NCBI RefSeq assembly: GCF_000772535.1 | Contig: NZ_JSUM01000006.1 | Location: 124,001-188,000 of the forward strand | DNA length: 64,000 bases | Direction of reading: 5' to 3' | From: Chelonobacter oris | Lineage (GTDB): Bacteria > Pseudomonadota > Gammaproteobacteria > Enterobacterales > Pasteurellaceae | In this document: positions 48,974 through 61,373 of the stretch, in pieces | Position numbering within the stretch: the first letter of the stretch is position 1 | Layout: every line of letters begins with the position of its first letter | Made by a program: the position numbers and the translations under genes | The notes under the pieces: generated by a model | The model's input: only the letters and a program-made list of their open reading frames with translations | The model's database searches: none | Told to the model about the DNA's origin: nothing

Positions 48974-49063
48974 TCCGTTCGGCATATCGGGCAACACGAA
49001 GGTTATTCGTTTAAACTAGCGGGCTGATTCTGCTTTTCGAGTAAAAAAATTGCGCTTTACCCC

Positions 49064-49090
49064 CTTGAAACCGAAACGGCTTGCCCATAT
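49064..49090 (+). promoter_or_regulatory. Sigma-32 heat-shock promoter of groESL
   Basis: -35 CTTGAA (49064-49069), 14-base spacer, -10 CCCATAT (49084-49090). This matches the sigma-32 consensus CTTGAA-N13-15-CCCCATnT very well and lies about 100 bases before groES. Confidence 0.85.
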
Positions 49091-49190
49091 AAAGATGTCA
49101 CTTGTTTATTAAACCGCACTTGGCTTTTTTAATCAGGTTCAAGGGCTGTTTTTGATTGTTCTACCAACCATAAATCAGGAGAAAAATGAG

Positions 49191-49481
49191 ATGAATATTC
49201 GTCCGTTACATGATCGTGTCATTATCAAACGCGAAGAAGTTGAAACCCGTTCTGCGGGCGGCATTGTGCTGACCGGCTCGGCTGCAACCAAATCTACCCG
49301 TGCCAAAGTTCTGGCCGTGGGCAAAGGTCGCATTCTGGAAAACGGCAGCGTACAGCCGTTAGATGTCAAAGTCGGTGACACCGTGATTTTCAATGAAGGC
49401 TATGGTGTGAAAAACGAAAAAATCGATGGCGAAGAAGTCTTGATTATTTCTGAAAACGATATTCTGGCAATTGTCGAATAA
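49191..49481 (+). CDS. groES: Co-chaperonin GroES
   Basis: 96 residues: [29 protein letters not shown], with the mobile loop that contacts GroEL. Caps the GroEL cavity. The frame is open 13 codons upstream, but AGGAG precedes the ATG at 49191. First gene of the operon behind a sigma-32 promoter. Confidence 0.98.
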   Translation: MNIRPLHDRVIIKREEVETRSAGGIVLTGSAATKSTRAKVLAVGKGRILENGSVQPLDVKVGDTVIFNEGYGVKNEKIDGEEVLIISENDILAIVE

Positions 49482-49515
49482 GCGTTTTTATTTTTAGTAT
49501 AACTATTTGTAATAA

Positions 49516-51168
<1,653 letters not shown>

Positions 51169-51194
51169 TAAACCGCACTTTCAGCCGATGAAAT

Positions 51195-51228
51195 AAACCC
51201 GATAATGCAATCATTATCGGGTTTTTCT
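51195..51228 (+). terminator. Terminator of groESL
   Basis: AAACCCGATAATG, loop CAAT, CATTATCGGGTTTTT; T-run on the plus strand. Perfect 13-base stem. The minus-strand SLC13 gene ends shortly after, so it probably serves both. Confidence 0.9.
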
Positions 51229-51257
51229 TGTTTATAACTGTCTATTTTTGCGGTTCA

Positions 51258-53117
51258 TCAGCCGAATAAAATCGGGACTACCAACACAGTGGCGATCATT
51301 ACGATAACCGTAAACGGCACGCCGATTTTTAGAAAATCCGAGAATTTATAACCGCCCGGGCCAAGCACCATGGTATTCACCGGTGAAGAAACCGGCGTCA
51401 TAAAAGCGGCTGAGGCGGCAACCGCAACCGTGATCACAAACGGCAACGGTGAAGCATTCAACTCATGTGCCAAAGCAACTGCAATCGGGGTCATCAAAAT
51501 CGCAGTCGCCGTATTGGAAATAAATAAACCGACCGAGGCGCACAGTATAAACAGGCTGACTAAAATCGCATGAATCCCCCAATCGCCGACCAGATCCAAT
51601 AATCCGCTAACCGCCAAACCGATTCCACCGGTTTTATCCAATGCAATGGCAAACGGCATCATGCCGACAATCAAAATCAGGCTGGGCCAATGTACCGAAT
51701 TATAAGCGCTTTGCGCATCAATACAGCGGAATTTCGCCATCATCATGCAGGCAATCAGTGCCGCAATAACATTCGGTACCATTCCCGTCACCATTAATGC
51801 CACCATGGTGATAACCGATAAAATTGCGTGCGGCGCTTGTGTTAACGCCGGCGCCACCTGATCAATTTCACTCGGGTAATTCAGCATAAAAAAATCCTGA
51901 TTGCTGCTGCGCAATTCATTAATCTGCTTCCATTCCCCGATCACCAGATATTGATCTCCGGTGCTGATTTCCACGTCTCCCAATTCGGTATTAATCAGCT
52001 TGTTGCCGCGTTTGACACCGGCGACAATCAACCCGTACTTATTTTGAAACTGAATATTGCGAATGGTTTTGCCCAAATTGGGGCTTTCCGGAATCGGCGA
52101 TATCTCCGCCATACCGACCGATTTGGATTTTTCACTGAAATAGTTGCCGCGCACCGCCATCGGTTTTAATTTGTATTCTTCACAAAAAGAGAGCCAGTCC
52201 AACTCCTTATCGGCAATATCTAACAGCAGAATGTCTTTTTCACGCAATTCCGTCAACGCGGAAGCCGTTACCACAATATGGCGGATTCGGCGCCAACGCT
52301 CGACCGCAACGACTAAAATATTATATTTTGAATGTAGATGCAGTTCGTCCAGCGTTTTACCGATTAACGGAGAATCCGGCATAATCAACGCCTGTTTGGA
52401 GCGCCCTTGCAGCCGGTAATTGACGATAAGATCGTTCATCGAAGTGCGGTTATAGTTGGCTTTCGTTTTATCGGCGCTGTCGCTGCTATCCAACAAACGG
52501 CGTACGACCAGCATATACCCGATTCCCAACACCAGTACCATCAATCCAATCGGCGTAAAAGTAAAAAAGCTCAGTGCCGGCTGCCCCGCCCGTACCAATT
52601 CGGCATTAGCAATCAAATTCGGCGGTGTGGCAATCAACGTCATCATACCGCTGATGAGACCGGCAATACTGAGCGGCATCATCAAACGTTTAGGGGAGAT
52701 ATTCATTTGGCTGCAAATCGCAAGCACCACCGGGATAAAAATGGCGACAATGCCGGTCGAACTCATAAATGCCCCTAGTCCTGCAACCGCCACCATTAAC
52801 AAAATAAGAATTTTGACCTCGTTGTTGTTGGCGACTTTAATCAGCCATTCGCTGACCTGATAAGCCACCCCGGTGCGAAGCAGCCCTTCCCCGACAACAA
52901 ACAACAGCGCTATCAGAATAATATTCGGATCGCTGAAACCTGCTAAAATTTCTTGCACCGTCAGGATACCGCTCAGACTGAATGCAATCATCACCAGTAA
53001 TGCAATCGCATCAATGCGCAATTTATTTGTCATAAATTGCCAAACTGCAATCAATAACAGCAGCAACACCCACGACAACTGTGGATTAACGGGTAAAATC
53101 CGCGCCCAAAACTCCAT
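51258..53117 (-). CDS. SLC13-family anion permease with RCK_C domains
   Basis: 619 residues. Two membrane halves (about 1-190 and 440-619) flank two TrkA-C/RCK_C domains (about 215-390, e.g. LPDSPLIGKTLDELHLHSKYNILVVAVER-like segment and SPNLGKTIRNIQFQNKYGLIVAGVKRG). The SLC13 family motif occurs near ITVAVAASAAFMTPVSSPVNTMVLGPGG. Similar to E. coli YfbS; transport of sulfate, a dicarboxylate or citrate is possible, but the substrate is unknown. Its start is 132 bases downstream of the S24 gene. Confidence 0.85.
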   Translation of the reverse strand: MEFWARILPVNPQLSWVLLLLLIAVWQFMTNKLRIDAIALLVMIAFSLSGILTVQEILAGFSDPNIILIALLFVVGEGLLRTGVAYQVSEWLIKVANNNEVKILILLMVAVAGLGAFMSSTGIVAIFIPVVLAICSQMNISPKRLMMPLSIAGLISGMMTLIATPPNLIANAELVRAGQPALSFFTFTPIGLMVLVLGIGYMLVVRRLLDSSDSADKTKANYNRTSMNDLIVNYRLQGRSKQALIMPDSPLIGKTLDELHLHSKYNILVVAVERWRRIRHIVVTASALTELREKDILLLDIADKELDWLSFCEEYKLKPMAVRGNYFSEKSKSVGMAEISPIPESPNLGKTIRNIQFQNKYGLIVAGVKRGNKLINTELGDVEISTGDQYLVIGEWKQINELRSSNQDFFMLNYPSEIDQVAPALTQAPHAILSVITMVALMVTGMVPNVIAALIACMMMAKFRCIDAQSAYNSVHWPSLILIVGMMPFAIALDKTGGIGLAVSGLLDLVGDWGIHAILVSLFILCASVGLFISNTATAILMTPIAVALAHELNASPLPFVITVAVAASAAFMTPVSSPVNTMVLGPGGYKFSDFLKIGVPFTVIVMIATVLVVPILFG

Positions 53118-53248
53118 AATTATACTCTGCTCCTTGTCTCTGCTTTTTGCTGCTTTACTATATCACAGAAGCCAACACGGATTGAGCCGAAATCACATAA
53201 AGTATGCTGATATTAAAAACCGATTGTTTACTCTTTTTGCCGATAATA

Positions 53249-53698
53249 TCAAGCTGCGTTTTTACCGCGCAATTGGTGGATTGTATTGGTCACTACGCCG
53301 CGTAATGCCAGTTCGTCTAAGGAATCCACCTGCAAATTACCGCATCTGGAATCGAGCGAAAAAAAGACCAATTTATTCTGCTGTACCGAAAAAAACTCAT
53401 ACAGCTGCAAACCGCCGTCCTGTTCAATCACCACCAGATCGCCGGGGTTAATCGAAGAATTTTCTTCGATCACCAGCATATCCCCCTGTTCAATACCCCA
53501 TGATGTCAGGTTAGGATTTTTCACTCGCATAAAAAAAGTGTGTTTAGGTTTTTTAATACAATATAAATTCAAGTCCATTTTATATTGAACCGCACTTTTT
53601 TGATCAAAATGAAAACTGGACTGATGATAATCGTCATACAACGGCATTGGCTGATAGGAGTAACCGCCACCCGCACTTTTATTTATACTGTTATACAT
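53249..53698 (-). CDS. UmuD-like S24-fold protein lacking the Ser/Lys dyad, SOS controlled
   Basis: 149 residues. The C-terminal 100 residues follow UmuD: DLNLYCIKKPKHTFFMRVKNP, GIEQGDMLVIEENSSINPGDLVVIEQDGG, and RGVVTNTIHQLRG. In UmuD the nucleophile lies in GDSM and the base lysine in FTVKKL; here these read NLTSW and LQLYEF, so the lysine is replaced by tyrosine and there is no GDSM serine. Self-cleavage is unlikely. No umuC gene is nearby. The frame opens 12 codons earlier, but GGAGG lies before the ATG at 53698. Two identical LexA boxes lie just upstream. N-terminal 45 residues are rich in Tyr, Ser and His, with no known domain. Confidence 0.7.
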   Translation of the reverse strand: MYNSINKSAGGGYSYQPMPLYDDYHQSSFHFDQKSAVQYKMDLNLYCIKKPKHTFFMRVKNPNLTSWGIEQGDMLVIEENSSINPGDLVVIEQDGGLQLYEFFSVQQNKLVFFSLDSRCGNLQVDSLDELALRGVVTNTIHQLRGKNAA

Positions 53699-53738
53699 TT
53701 CGCTGCCTCCGTTTACTTGAAACTGCCACCGCACAATA

Positions 53739-53754
53739 CTGTTTTTTTATACAG
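53739..53754. promoter_or_regulatory. LexA (SOS) box 1
   Basis: CTGTTTTTTTATACAG, an exact CTGT-N8-ACAG SOS box, flanked by TA on both sides as in the extended consensus. It lies 41 bases before the S24 start codon. Confidence 0.85.
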
Positions 53755-53763
53755 TTATTTATA

Positions 53764-53779
53764 CTGTTTTTTTATACAG
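53764..53779. promoter_or_regulatory. LexA (SOS) box 2
   Basis: Same 16 bases as box 1, 25 bases further upstream (more than two helical turns). A third, imperfect box (CTGTTTTTATAC, from 53788) follows. Tandem boxes suggest tight repression. The rest of the 53780-54046 gap, up to sstT, shows AT-rich DNA and nothing else I can name. Confidence 0.85.
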
Positions 53780-54046
53780 CTTTCAAGCTGTTTTTATACC
53801 GATCCGAAAAAAGATCCCGTGATCATAAAATCCCTTGAATATCATCATGATTATTCTGCAACTTTATTAACGAATAGATAAAAAAATTCACTAAAAACAG
53901 ATATAACCATATTAAAATCACGCTTTTTTTAATTTTCTGTTTTATTCTTGAAAATTTTGCGCTAATCTTAGGCGGAATCTCCTGACCGAGATGACATATT
54001 TAACCGGTAAAACTACCATTTCATTCACCATAAAAAGAAGAACACT

Positions 54047-55306
54047 ATGAGTAACTCAAATCACTTTTTAACCAAACTCTTGTTTCAAGGAAGTTTGATT
54101 ACCAAGATTGCGATCGGCCTTGTGCTCGGGATCATCGTCGGTTTAATCGCTCAGCCTTTATCACCAACCTTAGGATTCAACCTCGCCGAAAGTGTGACTA
54201 TTTTAGGAACGCTGTTTGTTCGCGGTTTGCGCGCCATCGCGCCGATTCTGGTTTTCATTTTGGTGTTATCCGCCATTGCCAACCGTAAACCGAGTAATGC
54301 CGATCACAGCAGCAAAGCGATGAAATCGATCGTCATCCTGTATATTCTCGGCACATTTTTAGCAGCGCTCGTTGCCGTTATCGCCAGCTTCCTGTTCCCG
54401 ACCCATTTAACTCTGGTTACCGGCAGTTCGGAGCTTAGCCCGCCGCAAAATGTCAGTGACGTCGTCATCACCGTGTTAATGAATATTGTCGACAATCCGA
54501 TTCAGGCGCTATTCAATGCGAATTATATCGGCATTCTGGCTTGGGCCATCGGGCTGGGGATTGCTTTACGCCACGCTTCCGAAAGCACCAAACGTATTAT
54601 TCATGAGTTGGCGGAAGCCGTTACCATGATTGTGAAAGTGGTGATTGCCTTTGCACCGTTCGGGGTATTCGGCCTGGTTGCAGCGGCAATGGCCGACAAA
54701 GGGCTGGAAGAATTGGGCGCTTATGCCCGCCTGCTGTATGTGTTGGTTGGCTCCATGCTGTTTGTCGCCTTTATTATCAACCCGATTCTGGTGTTCTGGC
54801 ACACCCGTAAAAACCCATATCCGTTAGTATGGACCGCCGTGCGTGAAAGCGGTTTGACGGCTTTCTTCACTCGCAGTTCCGCCGCCAATATTCCGGTCAA
54901 TATGAACTTGGCGAAACGCCTTAACCTGAATGAAGAAATTTATTCGGTCTCTATTCCGCTCGGTGCGACCATCAACATGGCAGGCGCTGCGATCACCGTC
55001 ACTGTGCTGACATTAGCAGCGGTTGCCACATTGGGCATCGAAGTCAGTTTCGGCACCGCACTTTTACTGAGTGTCGTCGCCAGTATCTGTGCCTGTGGTG
55101 CGTCCGGTGTTGCCGGCGGTTCACTGCTTTTGATTCCGTTGGCATGCAGCCTGTTCGGTATTCCGAATGATATTGCCGTTCAGGTTATCGGTGTCGGCTT
55201 TATTATCGGGGTAATTCAAGATTCGGTCGAAACCGCGTTGAACTCCTCTACCGACGTGGTGTTCACGGCGGCAGCGGATCTTGCGGAACAACGCAAAAAC
55301 GGTTAA
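54047..55306 (+). CDS. sstT: Sodium/serine-threonine symporter SstT
   Basis: 419 residues of the dicarboxylate/amino acid:cation symporter family. N-terminal [24 protein letters not shown], the TM7 motif STDV... region with [11 protein letters not shown] (about 305) and [27 protein letters not shown] (about 345-371) match SstT. Imports serine and threonine with Na+. Its own terminator follows. Confidence 0.95.
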   Translation: MSNSNHFLTKLLFQGSLITKIAIGLVLGIIVGLIAQPLSPTLGFNLAESVTILGTLFVRGLRAIAPILVFILVLSAIANRKPSNADHSSKAMKSIVILYILGTFLAALVAVIASFLFPTHLTLVTGSSELSPPQNVSDVVITVLMNIVDNPIQALFNANYIGILAWAIGLGIALRHASESTKRIIHELAEAVTMIVKVVIAFAPFGVFGLVAAAMADKGLEELGAYARLLYVLVGSMLFVAFIINPILVFWHTRKNPYPLVWTAVRESGLTAFFTRSSAANIPVNMNLAKRLNLNEEIYSVSIPLGATINMAGAAITVTVLTLAAVATLGIEVSFGTALLLSVVASICACGASGVAGGSLLLIPLACSLFGIPNDIAVQVIGVGFIIGVIQDSVETALNSSTDVVFTAAADLAEQRKNG

Positions 55307-55330
55307 TTTCCACCTGTTTCCGATTTATCA

Positions 55331-55366
55331 AGCGAATCCGATCATGAAAAACGGATTCGCTTTTTT
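55331..55366 (+). terminator. Terminator of sstT
   Basis: AGCGAATCCG, 11-base loop, CGGATTCGCT, then TTTTT. Confidence 0.9.
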
Positions 55367-55393
55367 ATCCGCCCAAAACACACAAGGAAAGCC

Positions 55394-56854
55394 ATGCAAA
55401 CCGCCATTCAATTACAGCAAGCCGAGATCAAAATTACCAATCGATTGTTTTTAAAAATCGCCGATTTTCAAATCAAACCGAATGAATTTGCGGTCATCGT
55501 CGGACATAACGGCAGCGGTAAAAGCACATTGGCCAAATTTCTGGCGCAGAACAAAGCGCCTTATCAAGGCGGCTACCGCAACCATTTTGAACACATCGCT
55601 CTGCTCTCTTTTGAACAACAGCAACAGATTATCGAACAAATTTATCGCGATCTGAATAATGACTGCGTTGATCCGGATTATCACGGGAAAACCGCCGCCG
55701 AACTGATTTTGGAAGAGCGGCAGGATTCAAGCGGCTTGAATTCGCTGGCGCAAACATTGAAGATAACCGCCCTGCTGAACCGACCGTTCAAACTACTGTC
55801 CACCGGTGAAGGGCGTAAAGTATTACTTGCCAAAGCCCTATTCAGCCGTCCGCAGCTATTGATTCTGGACGAACCGTTCGAAGGTTTGGATCACGCCTCG
55901 CAATGTTACTGGCAGCAGCTATTGTCGGATTTATGCCGACAGATGACCGTCATTCTGATCATTAACCGACTGGACGATATTCCGGCGCAAGCCGACAGTA
56001 TCGCGATGTTGGATAATTGCCGCCTGCTGTTGCAGGCAAATGCCGCCGAGATAAGCGCCAGCCCGGTGTTCCGGCAATTGCGTGCCGCCGAAAGTGCGGT
56101 TCGGCAGCCCGTTCCTGATGCCGCAGAGCCGTCGCCGAAATTGCCTGACGGGCTGAATACGGTTTTTGATCTGCAAAATATCAACGTACGCTACGGCGAC
56201 AAAATCATTCTTAACGGATTAAACTGGCAAGTCAAACCGGGCGAAAACTGGTGGGTTAAAGGCCCGAACGGTTGCGGAAAATCAACTTTACTTGCGCTTA
56301 TCAACGGTGATCACCCGCAGGCATTCAGCAATCGGGTGAAAATTTTCGGTAAACAGCGCGGTAGTGGTGAAACCGTATGGGAAATCAAGCAAAAAATCGG
56401 TTTTCTCAGCAATCAGTTTCATCTCGATTATCGGGTCAACTGCAATGCATTAGCGGTGATTGCTTCCGGTTATTTTGACTCCATCGGCATCTACCAAACA
56501 ATCCCCGACAGTATCCGCATCAATGCACTGCAATGGTTGGAGCGAATCAAAATGCGGCAATTTGCCGATAAGCCTTTTCGTTCGCTTTCTTGGGGGCAAC
56601 AACGGTTACTGCTGATTGTGCGTGCAATGGTGAAACATCCGCCGGTTTTGATTTTGGACGAGCCGTTGATGGGATTGGACGGCATTAATCGGCATTTAGT
56701 TCTGACATTTATCGGGCAGTTGATCGACAATAGCCGAACACAGTTGCTGTTTGTCTCACACCACTTAGAAGACCAACCGAAATGCATTAACCGCACTTTT
56801 GAATTTATTGCAAATGGTGAAACTTACGATTATTATCAAAGCGAGACGCAATAA
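55394..56854 (+). CDS. modF: Tandem ABC ATPase, ModF-like
   Basis: 486 residues with two ATPase domains and no membrane segment: Walker [10 protein letters not shown] (about 37-45) and GPNGCGKST (about 294-302), signature-like STGEGRKVL and SWGQQRLLL, Walker [12 protein letters not shown] and [12 protein letters not shown]. coli ModF has the same length and is linked to molybdate transport, but no modABC is near and the true role is unknown. Confidence 0.8.
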   Translation: MQTAIQLQQAEIKITNRLFLKIADFQIKPNEFAVIVGHNGSGKSTLAKFLAQNKAPYQGGYRNHFEHIALLSFEQQQQIIEQIYRDLNNDCVDPDYHGKTAAELILEERQDSSGLNSLAQTLKITALLNRPFKLLSTGEGRKVLLAKALFSRPQLLILDEPFEGLDHASQCYWQQLLSDLCRQMTVILIINRLDDIPAQADSIAMLDNCRLLLQANAAEISASPVFRQLRAAESAVRQPVPDAAEPSPKLPDGLNTVFDLQNINVRYGDKIILNGLNWQVKPGENWWVKGPNGCGKSTLLALINGDHPQAFSNRVKIFGKQRGSGETVWEIKQKIGFLSNQFHLDYRVNCNALAVIASGYFDSIGIYQTIPDSIRINALQWLERIKMRQFADKPFRSLSWGQQRLLLIVRAMVKHPPVLILDEPLMGLDGINRHLVLTFIGQLIDNSRTQLLFVSHHLEDQPKCINRTFEFIANGETYDYYQSETQ

Positions 56855-56892
56855 ATCCAATTATCAATAACCCAGTAGGGAGGAACCAATAC

Positions 56893-57810
56893 ATGGAATT
56901 TCTGGACGGACTGCCGCTTGTCGCCCTGTTTTTTGTACTGTTCATTATTTTTACGCTGTTTTCAGCCCTAAAAACCGTATCGCAAGGATACCACTGGACG
57001 ATCGAACGTTTCGGTCGCTATACCCGTACCTTAACGCCGGGTCTGAATTTTATCGTGCCGTTTATCGACAGGGTCGGTCGCAAAATCAATATGATGGAAC
57101 AGGTGTTGGATATTCCGTCGCAAGAAGTTATTTCCAAAGACAACGCCAATGTCTCGATTGATGCAGTCTGTTTCGTACAGGTGGTCGATGCGCGTAATGC
57201 GGCGTATGAAGTCAACCATCTGGAACAAGCGATTATCAATCTGACCCTGACCAATATTCGGACGGTTCTCGGCTCGATGGAGCTGGACGAAATGTTGTCG
57301 CAGCGTGACTCCATCAATAGCCGTCTGCTGACTATCGTTGATGAAGCGACCAATCCGTGGGGAGTGAAAGTCACCCGTATTGAAATCCGTGATGTCCGCC
57401 CGCCGAAGGAGTTAATCGATTCGATGAACGCCCAGATGAAAGCAGAACGGAATAAACGTGCCGATATTCTGGAAGCGGAAGGCGTGCGCCAAGCAGCTAT
57501 TTTACGTGCCGAAGGGGACAAACAATCACGCATTCTGCAAGCCGAAGGGGAAAGACAGGAAGCATTCTTACAGGCCGAAGCCCGTGAACGTGCCGCCGAA
57601 GCCGAAGCAAAAGCTACACAAATGGTCTCTGACGCTATTGCACAGGGCGACACCAAAGCGATTAATTATTTTATTGCGCAAAAATATACCGAAGCGCTAC
57701 AAAAAATCGGACAAGCAGAAAACAGCAAAGTAGTGTTAATGCCGCTGGAAGCCGGCAATCTGATCGGCTCGATTGCAGGGATCAGCGAATTATTGAAAAC
57801 CACCAAATAG
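56893..57810 (+). CDS. qmcA: SPFH/stomatin membrane protein QmcA
   Basis: 305 residues: one N-terminal membrane helix ([19 protein letters not shown]), an SPFH domain (about 30-190, with [36 protein letters not shown]) and a charged coiled coil rich in Glu, Ala and Arg (about 185-245). Associates with membrane microdomains and proteases in E. coli. Followed by its usual partner NfeD. Confidence 0.92.
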   Translation: MEFLDGLPLVALFFVLFIIFTLFSALKTVSQGYHWTIERFGRYTRTLTPGLNFIVPFIDRVGRKINMMEQVLDIPSQEVISKDNANVSIDAVCFVQVVDARNAAYEVNHLEQAIINLTLTNIRTVLGSMELDEMLSQRDSINSRLLTIVDEATNPWGVKVTRIEIRDVRPPKELIDSMNAQMKAERNKRADILEAEGVRQAAILRAEGDKQSRILQAEGERQEAFLQAEARERAAEAEAKATQMVSDAIAQGDTKAINYFIAQKYTEALQKIGQAENSKVVLMPLEAGNLIGSIAGISELLKTTK

Positions 57811-57831
57811 CGCAGGCAAGCGAGGTCGTCA

Positions 57832-58281
57832 ATGGAATGGTTCAGCACATGGGTGTTTTGGTATTGGTTGATTTTAGGCTTTGTCCTGCTGATTGGTGAA
57901 GCCGTTATTCCGGGTATTTTTCTGCTTTGGTGGGGGCTCGCCGCTTTTATCGTCGGGATACTGAACAGTATGCTGAACATTCCCGTTGCTTGGGATTGGA
58001 TTATCTTTGCCGGCCTGGCCGTCATTGCCGGTTTAATCTGGTGGCGCTACCAACATCGTAAAGATCAGCAGGAAGATCCGCATACCGCACTTAATCAGCG
58101 CGGCATTGCAATGTTGGGTCAGCAGGGCATTGTTACCGAAATACAGCAAAACCATATCGGGCGTGCGCACTTTGGCGATACCACTTGGCGCATTAAAGGG
58201 GAGAACCTGCAAAACGGCGACGTGGTTAAAGTCACCTCAATCAACGGTATTACCCTCAATGTTGAAAAAATATCAGGATAG
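57832..58281 (+). CDS. NfeD family protein, partner of QmcA
   Basis: 149 residues: two or three membrane helices and a C-terminal OB-fold (about 90-149; LGQQGIVTEI and VVKVTSINGITLNVEK). The stomatin-NfeD pair is widely conserved (E. coli qmcA-ybbK/ybbL region). AGCGAGG near the ATG. Confidence 0.88.
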   Translation: MEWFSTWVFWYWLILGFVLLIGEAVIPGIFLLWWGLAAFIVGILNSMLNIPVAWDWIIFAGLAVIAGLIWWRYQHRKDQQEDPHTALNQRGIAMLGQQGIVTEIQQNHIGRAHFGDTTWRIKGENLQNGDVVKVTSINGITLNVEKISG

Positions 58282-58287
58282 TACAAA

Positions 58288-58875
58288 ATGCAGCATTTGA
58301 TTATTTATGCCCACCCCAATCTGCACAGCTTCACCAAAGCCGTGGTTGATTCAATCACGGCAGTAAGTAAAAAGTGCGGTTATGACTGCACGATACGCGA
58401 TTTATACCGCATGGGTTTCGACCCGATTTTGTCATACGAAGAGTTGCAAGGCTCCTACCAAGGCATTGTGGCGGCAGAAATCCGCCATGAACAGGAACTG
58501 ATTCGGCAAGCGGATCTGATCACACTGGTTTACCCGTTATGGTGGATGGGTTTTCCCGCTATTCTGAAAGGCTATCTGGATCGGGTGCTGACCCACGGCT
58601 TTGCCTATAAAACCGAAAACGGCATTTCACAAGGCTTGCTCAATGGCAAAAGACTGTGCCAATTCGTATTAATCGGCAGCCGTCTGGCGGAATATCAAAA
58701 GTGCGGTTTCGACAAATCAATCAAGGATATGCTGGTGGACGGGCTGTTTAATTATTGCGGCATTAGCGATATTCAACATACGATTTTTGACGAGATTCAC
58801 ATTATCGATCAAGCCGCCCGACAAAAGCTGTTGCAGCAAGCGGCAGAAATAACCCGACAAAATCTGTCGTCGTAA
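58288..58875 (+). CDS. Flavodoxin-fold NAD(P)H-quinone oxidoreductase family
   Basis: 195 residues with the N-terminal FMN/FAD loop IIYAHPNLHSFTKA and the active-site region LVYPLWWMGFPAILKGYLDRVL (about 80-101), as in KefF/MdaB/NQO1 type proteins. Starts six bases after the NfeD gene, so likely cotranscribed. It may reduce quinones; KefF-like control of a channel is possible but no kefC is nearby. Confidence 0.85.
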   Translation: MQHLIIYAHPNLHSFTKAVVDSITAVSKKCGYDCTIRDLYRMGFDPILSYEELQGSYQGIVAAEIRHEQELIRQADLITLVYPLWWMGFPAILKGYLDRVLTHGFAYKTENGISQGLLNGKRLCQFVLIGSRLAEYQKCGFDKSIKDMLVDGLFNYCGISDIQHTIFDEIHIIDQAARQKLLQQAAEITRQNLSS

Positions 58876-58883
58876 CTGCATAA

Positions 58884-58910
58884 TCCCTGCCGGCGCTTTC
58901 CGGCAGGATT
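58884..58910. terminator. Hairpin between convergent flavoprotein and emrR genes
   Basis: CCTGCCGG, six-base loop, CCGGCAGG with AAT/ATT flanks. Strong stem but no U-run; probable bidirectional terminator. Confidence 0.5.
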
Positions 58911-58933
58911 GGAAACAGGCTCATGCAAATCAA

Positions 58934-59425
58934 TCAACTACTGACATTGGCAATAATTTTATACAAAATCGTCGATAATTGTTGCATTTCCTCCTCAGAA
59001 ATCCCCTCAAAAACCGCATGAATATTGCGCCACTGCTGCGGCAACCGCTCTTTGATAAACGCTTTACCTTTGTCGGTTAATTTTAATTCGAAACAACGGC
59101 GATCCGCATCACTGACAACCCGCTCAATCCAGTTTCTACTCACCAGTTCATCAGATATGCGAGTAGCATTGGTGCGCGAAGATCCCAAAATACTGCTCAA
59201 TTTCGAAGGTTGAATCGTATGTTCCTGCTGGGTATACAAGACCACCAGCGCCATAAACAGCGTATCATTCAAATCCCAGTCTTTCAGCAAACGGCTGCGA
59301 TGCTCCAAATAACCGCTGGCAGAGTGCAGCAATAACCGGATTAATAACACTTTGTCCAACGGCAAATCCGGCTCCGATTGGGCACATTGTTTGATTGACG
59401 CTTCTATCTCGGCAAAATTTCGCAT
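58934..59425 (-). CDS. emrR: MarR-family repressor, EmrR (MprA) type
   Basis: 163 residues. The match to E. coli EmrR is clear: LLIRLLLHSASGYLEHRSRLLKDWDLNDTLFMAL, then the winged helix STIQPSKLSSILGSSRTNATRISDELVSRNWIERVVSDADRRCFELKLTDKGK in shorter segments. EmrR senses phenolic ligands and represses emrAB efflux genes, but no emrAB lies here; instead it is divergent from dctPQM, which it might control. Assignment of the target is inference. Confidence 0.8.
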   Translation of the reverse strand: MRNFAEIEASIKQCAQSEPDLPLDKVLLIRLLLHSASGYLEHRSRLLKDWDLNDTLFMALVVLYTQQEHTIQPSKLSSILGSSRTNATRISDELVSRNWIERVVSDADRRCFELKLTDKGKAFIKERLPQQWRNIHAVFEGISEEEMQQLSTILYKIIANVSS

Positions 59426-59556
59426 AAATACTTCCTCTCATTTCTACATAGTCCGATTATTTTATAGTAACAATAGTTATTATAAAAGCAGGAAAGCGTA
59501 TTTTCTTTCCCGGTAAAGATTACCTTCTGAAAAATGTAAACAAATTGTTTAATTTG

Positions 59557-59572
59557 TGTGAAGCAGATCAAC
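59557..59572 (+). promoter_or_regulatory. Possible CRP site upstream of dctP
   Basis: TGTGA-AGCAGA-TCAAC: full left half, three of five in the right half. Its place about 100 bases before dctP suits catabolite control of dicarboxylate uptake. Confidence 0.45.
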
Positions 59573-59620
59573 ATTTCGTAAAATACCGTTTTACTAACAT
59601 GTTATGATTGCTTATCTTGA

Positions 59621-60673
<1,053 letters not shown>

Positions 60674-60684
60674 TCTTCCCGTTC

Positions 60685-60709
60685 AAAGTGCGGTTTCCGA
60701 CCGCACTTT
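60685..60709. terminator. Uptake-signal hairpin between dctP and dctQ
   Basis: AAAGTGCGGT, loop TTCCG, ACCGCACTTT. It lies inside the operon, so it may lower the amount of permease relative to binding protein. Confidence 0.6.
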
Positions 60710-60737
60710 CTCCGCATCTCGTTTTAAGGAATAACCT

Positions 60738-61364
60738 ATGAAGTTGCTTGAATTCTTGTGGGGAAAGATGGAGGAGGTCATGATCGCCTTTTCATTGGCG
60801 TTAATGACGACTATCACCTTTGTCTATGTATTGTTTAATAATATCTACTCCCCGTTTTATGATTTGGCTGATGCCTATCCGTCCATGGAATCCCTGTTTC
60901 TGCCGATTGCCGATTTTTCCATTACCGTTGCCCAAGAGATGACTTGGAGCGTAGCGTTGACCAAACTGTTTTTTGCCATGCTGATCTTCTTCGGCGCATC
61001 TTACGGCGTGCGCACCGCCGGACATATCGGCATTGATGCGGCCGTAAAAAAATTCAGCACGCCGGTTCAACGCCGTATCAGCATCGTCGCCTGTCTTGCC
61101 TGTTTACTGTATGCCGCCATGATCGCCTATGCCAGTATCGAATGGGTCAGCGCGATGTTTCAGGCAAAAATCGGCGCAGAAGATCTGCAACATTTCGGTA
61201 TTCAGCTGTGGCATATCGGTTTGATTGTGCCTATTGGCTACCTCATGATCTTTATTCGTTTTGCCGAAATTTTTGTGCGCCTACTGAAAGGACAGCAAAA
61301 TGATTTGGGATTGGCGGATGAAACCAAAGATGCCATGAAATTACAAGAAACAGAGAATCATTAA
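60738..61364 (+). CDS. dctQ: TRAP transporter small permease DctQ
   Basis: 208 residues with four membrane helices (first at about 15-37, ending VLFNNIY). Small subunit of the TRAP permease, acting with DctM. AAGGA is a few bases before the ATG; the next gene begins nine bases after its stop. Confidence 0.87.
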   Translation: MKLLEFLWGKMEEVMIAFSLALMTTITFVYVLFNNIYSPFYDLADAYPSMESLFLPIADFSITVAQEMTWSVALTKLFFAMLIFFGASYGVRTAGHIGIDAAVKKFSTPVQRRISIVACLACLLYAAMIAYASIEWVSAMFQAKIGAEDLQHFGIQLWHIGLIVPIGYLMIFIRFAEIFVRLLKGQQNDLGLADETKDAMKLQETENH

Positions 61365-61373
61365 GGAGCCGTT

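Noticed and set aside
56893-57656. Minus-strand 212-codon frame within qmcA
   Set aside because: Low-complexity Ser/Arg product opposite a clear SPFH protein; shadow frame.
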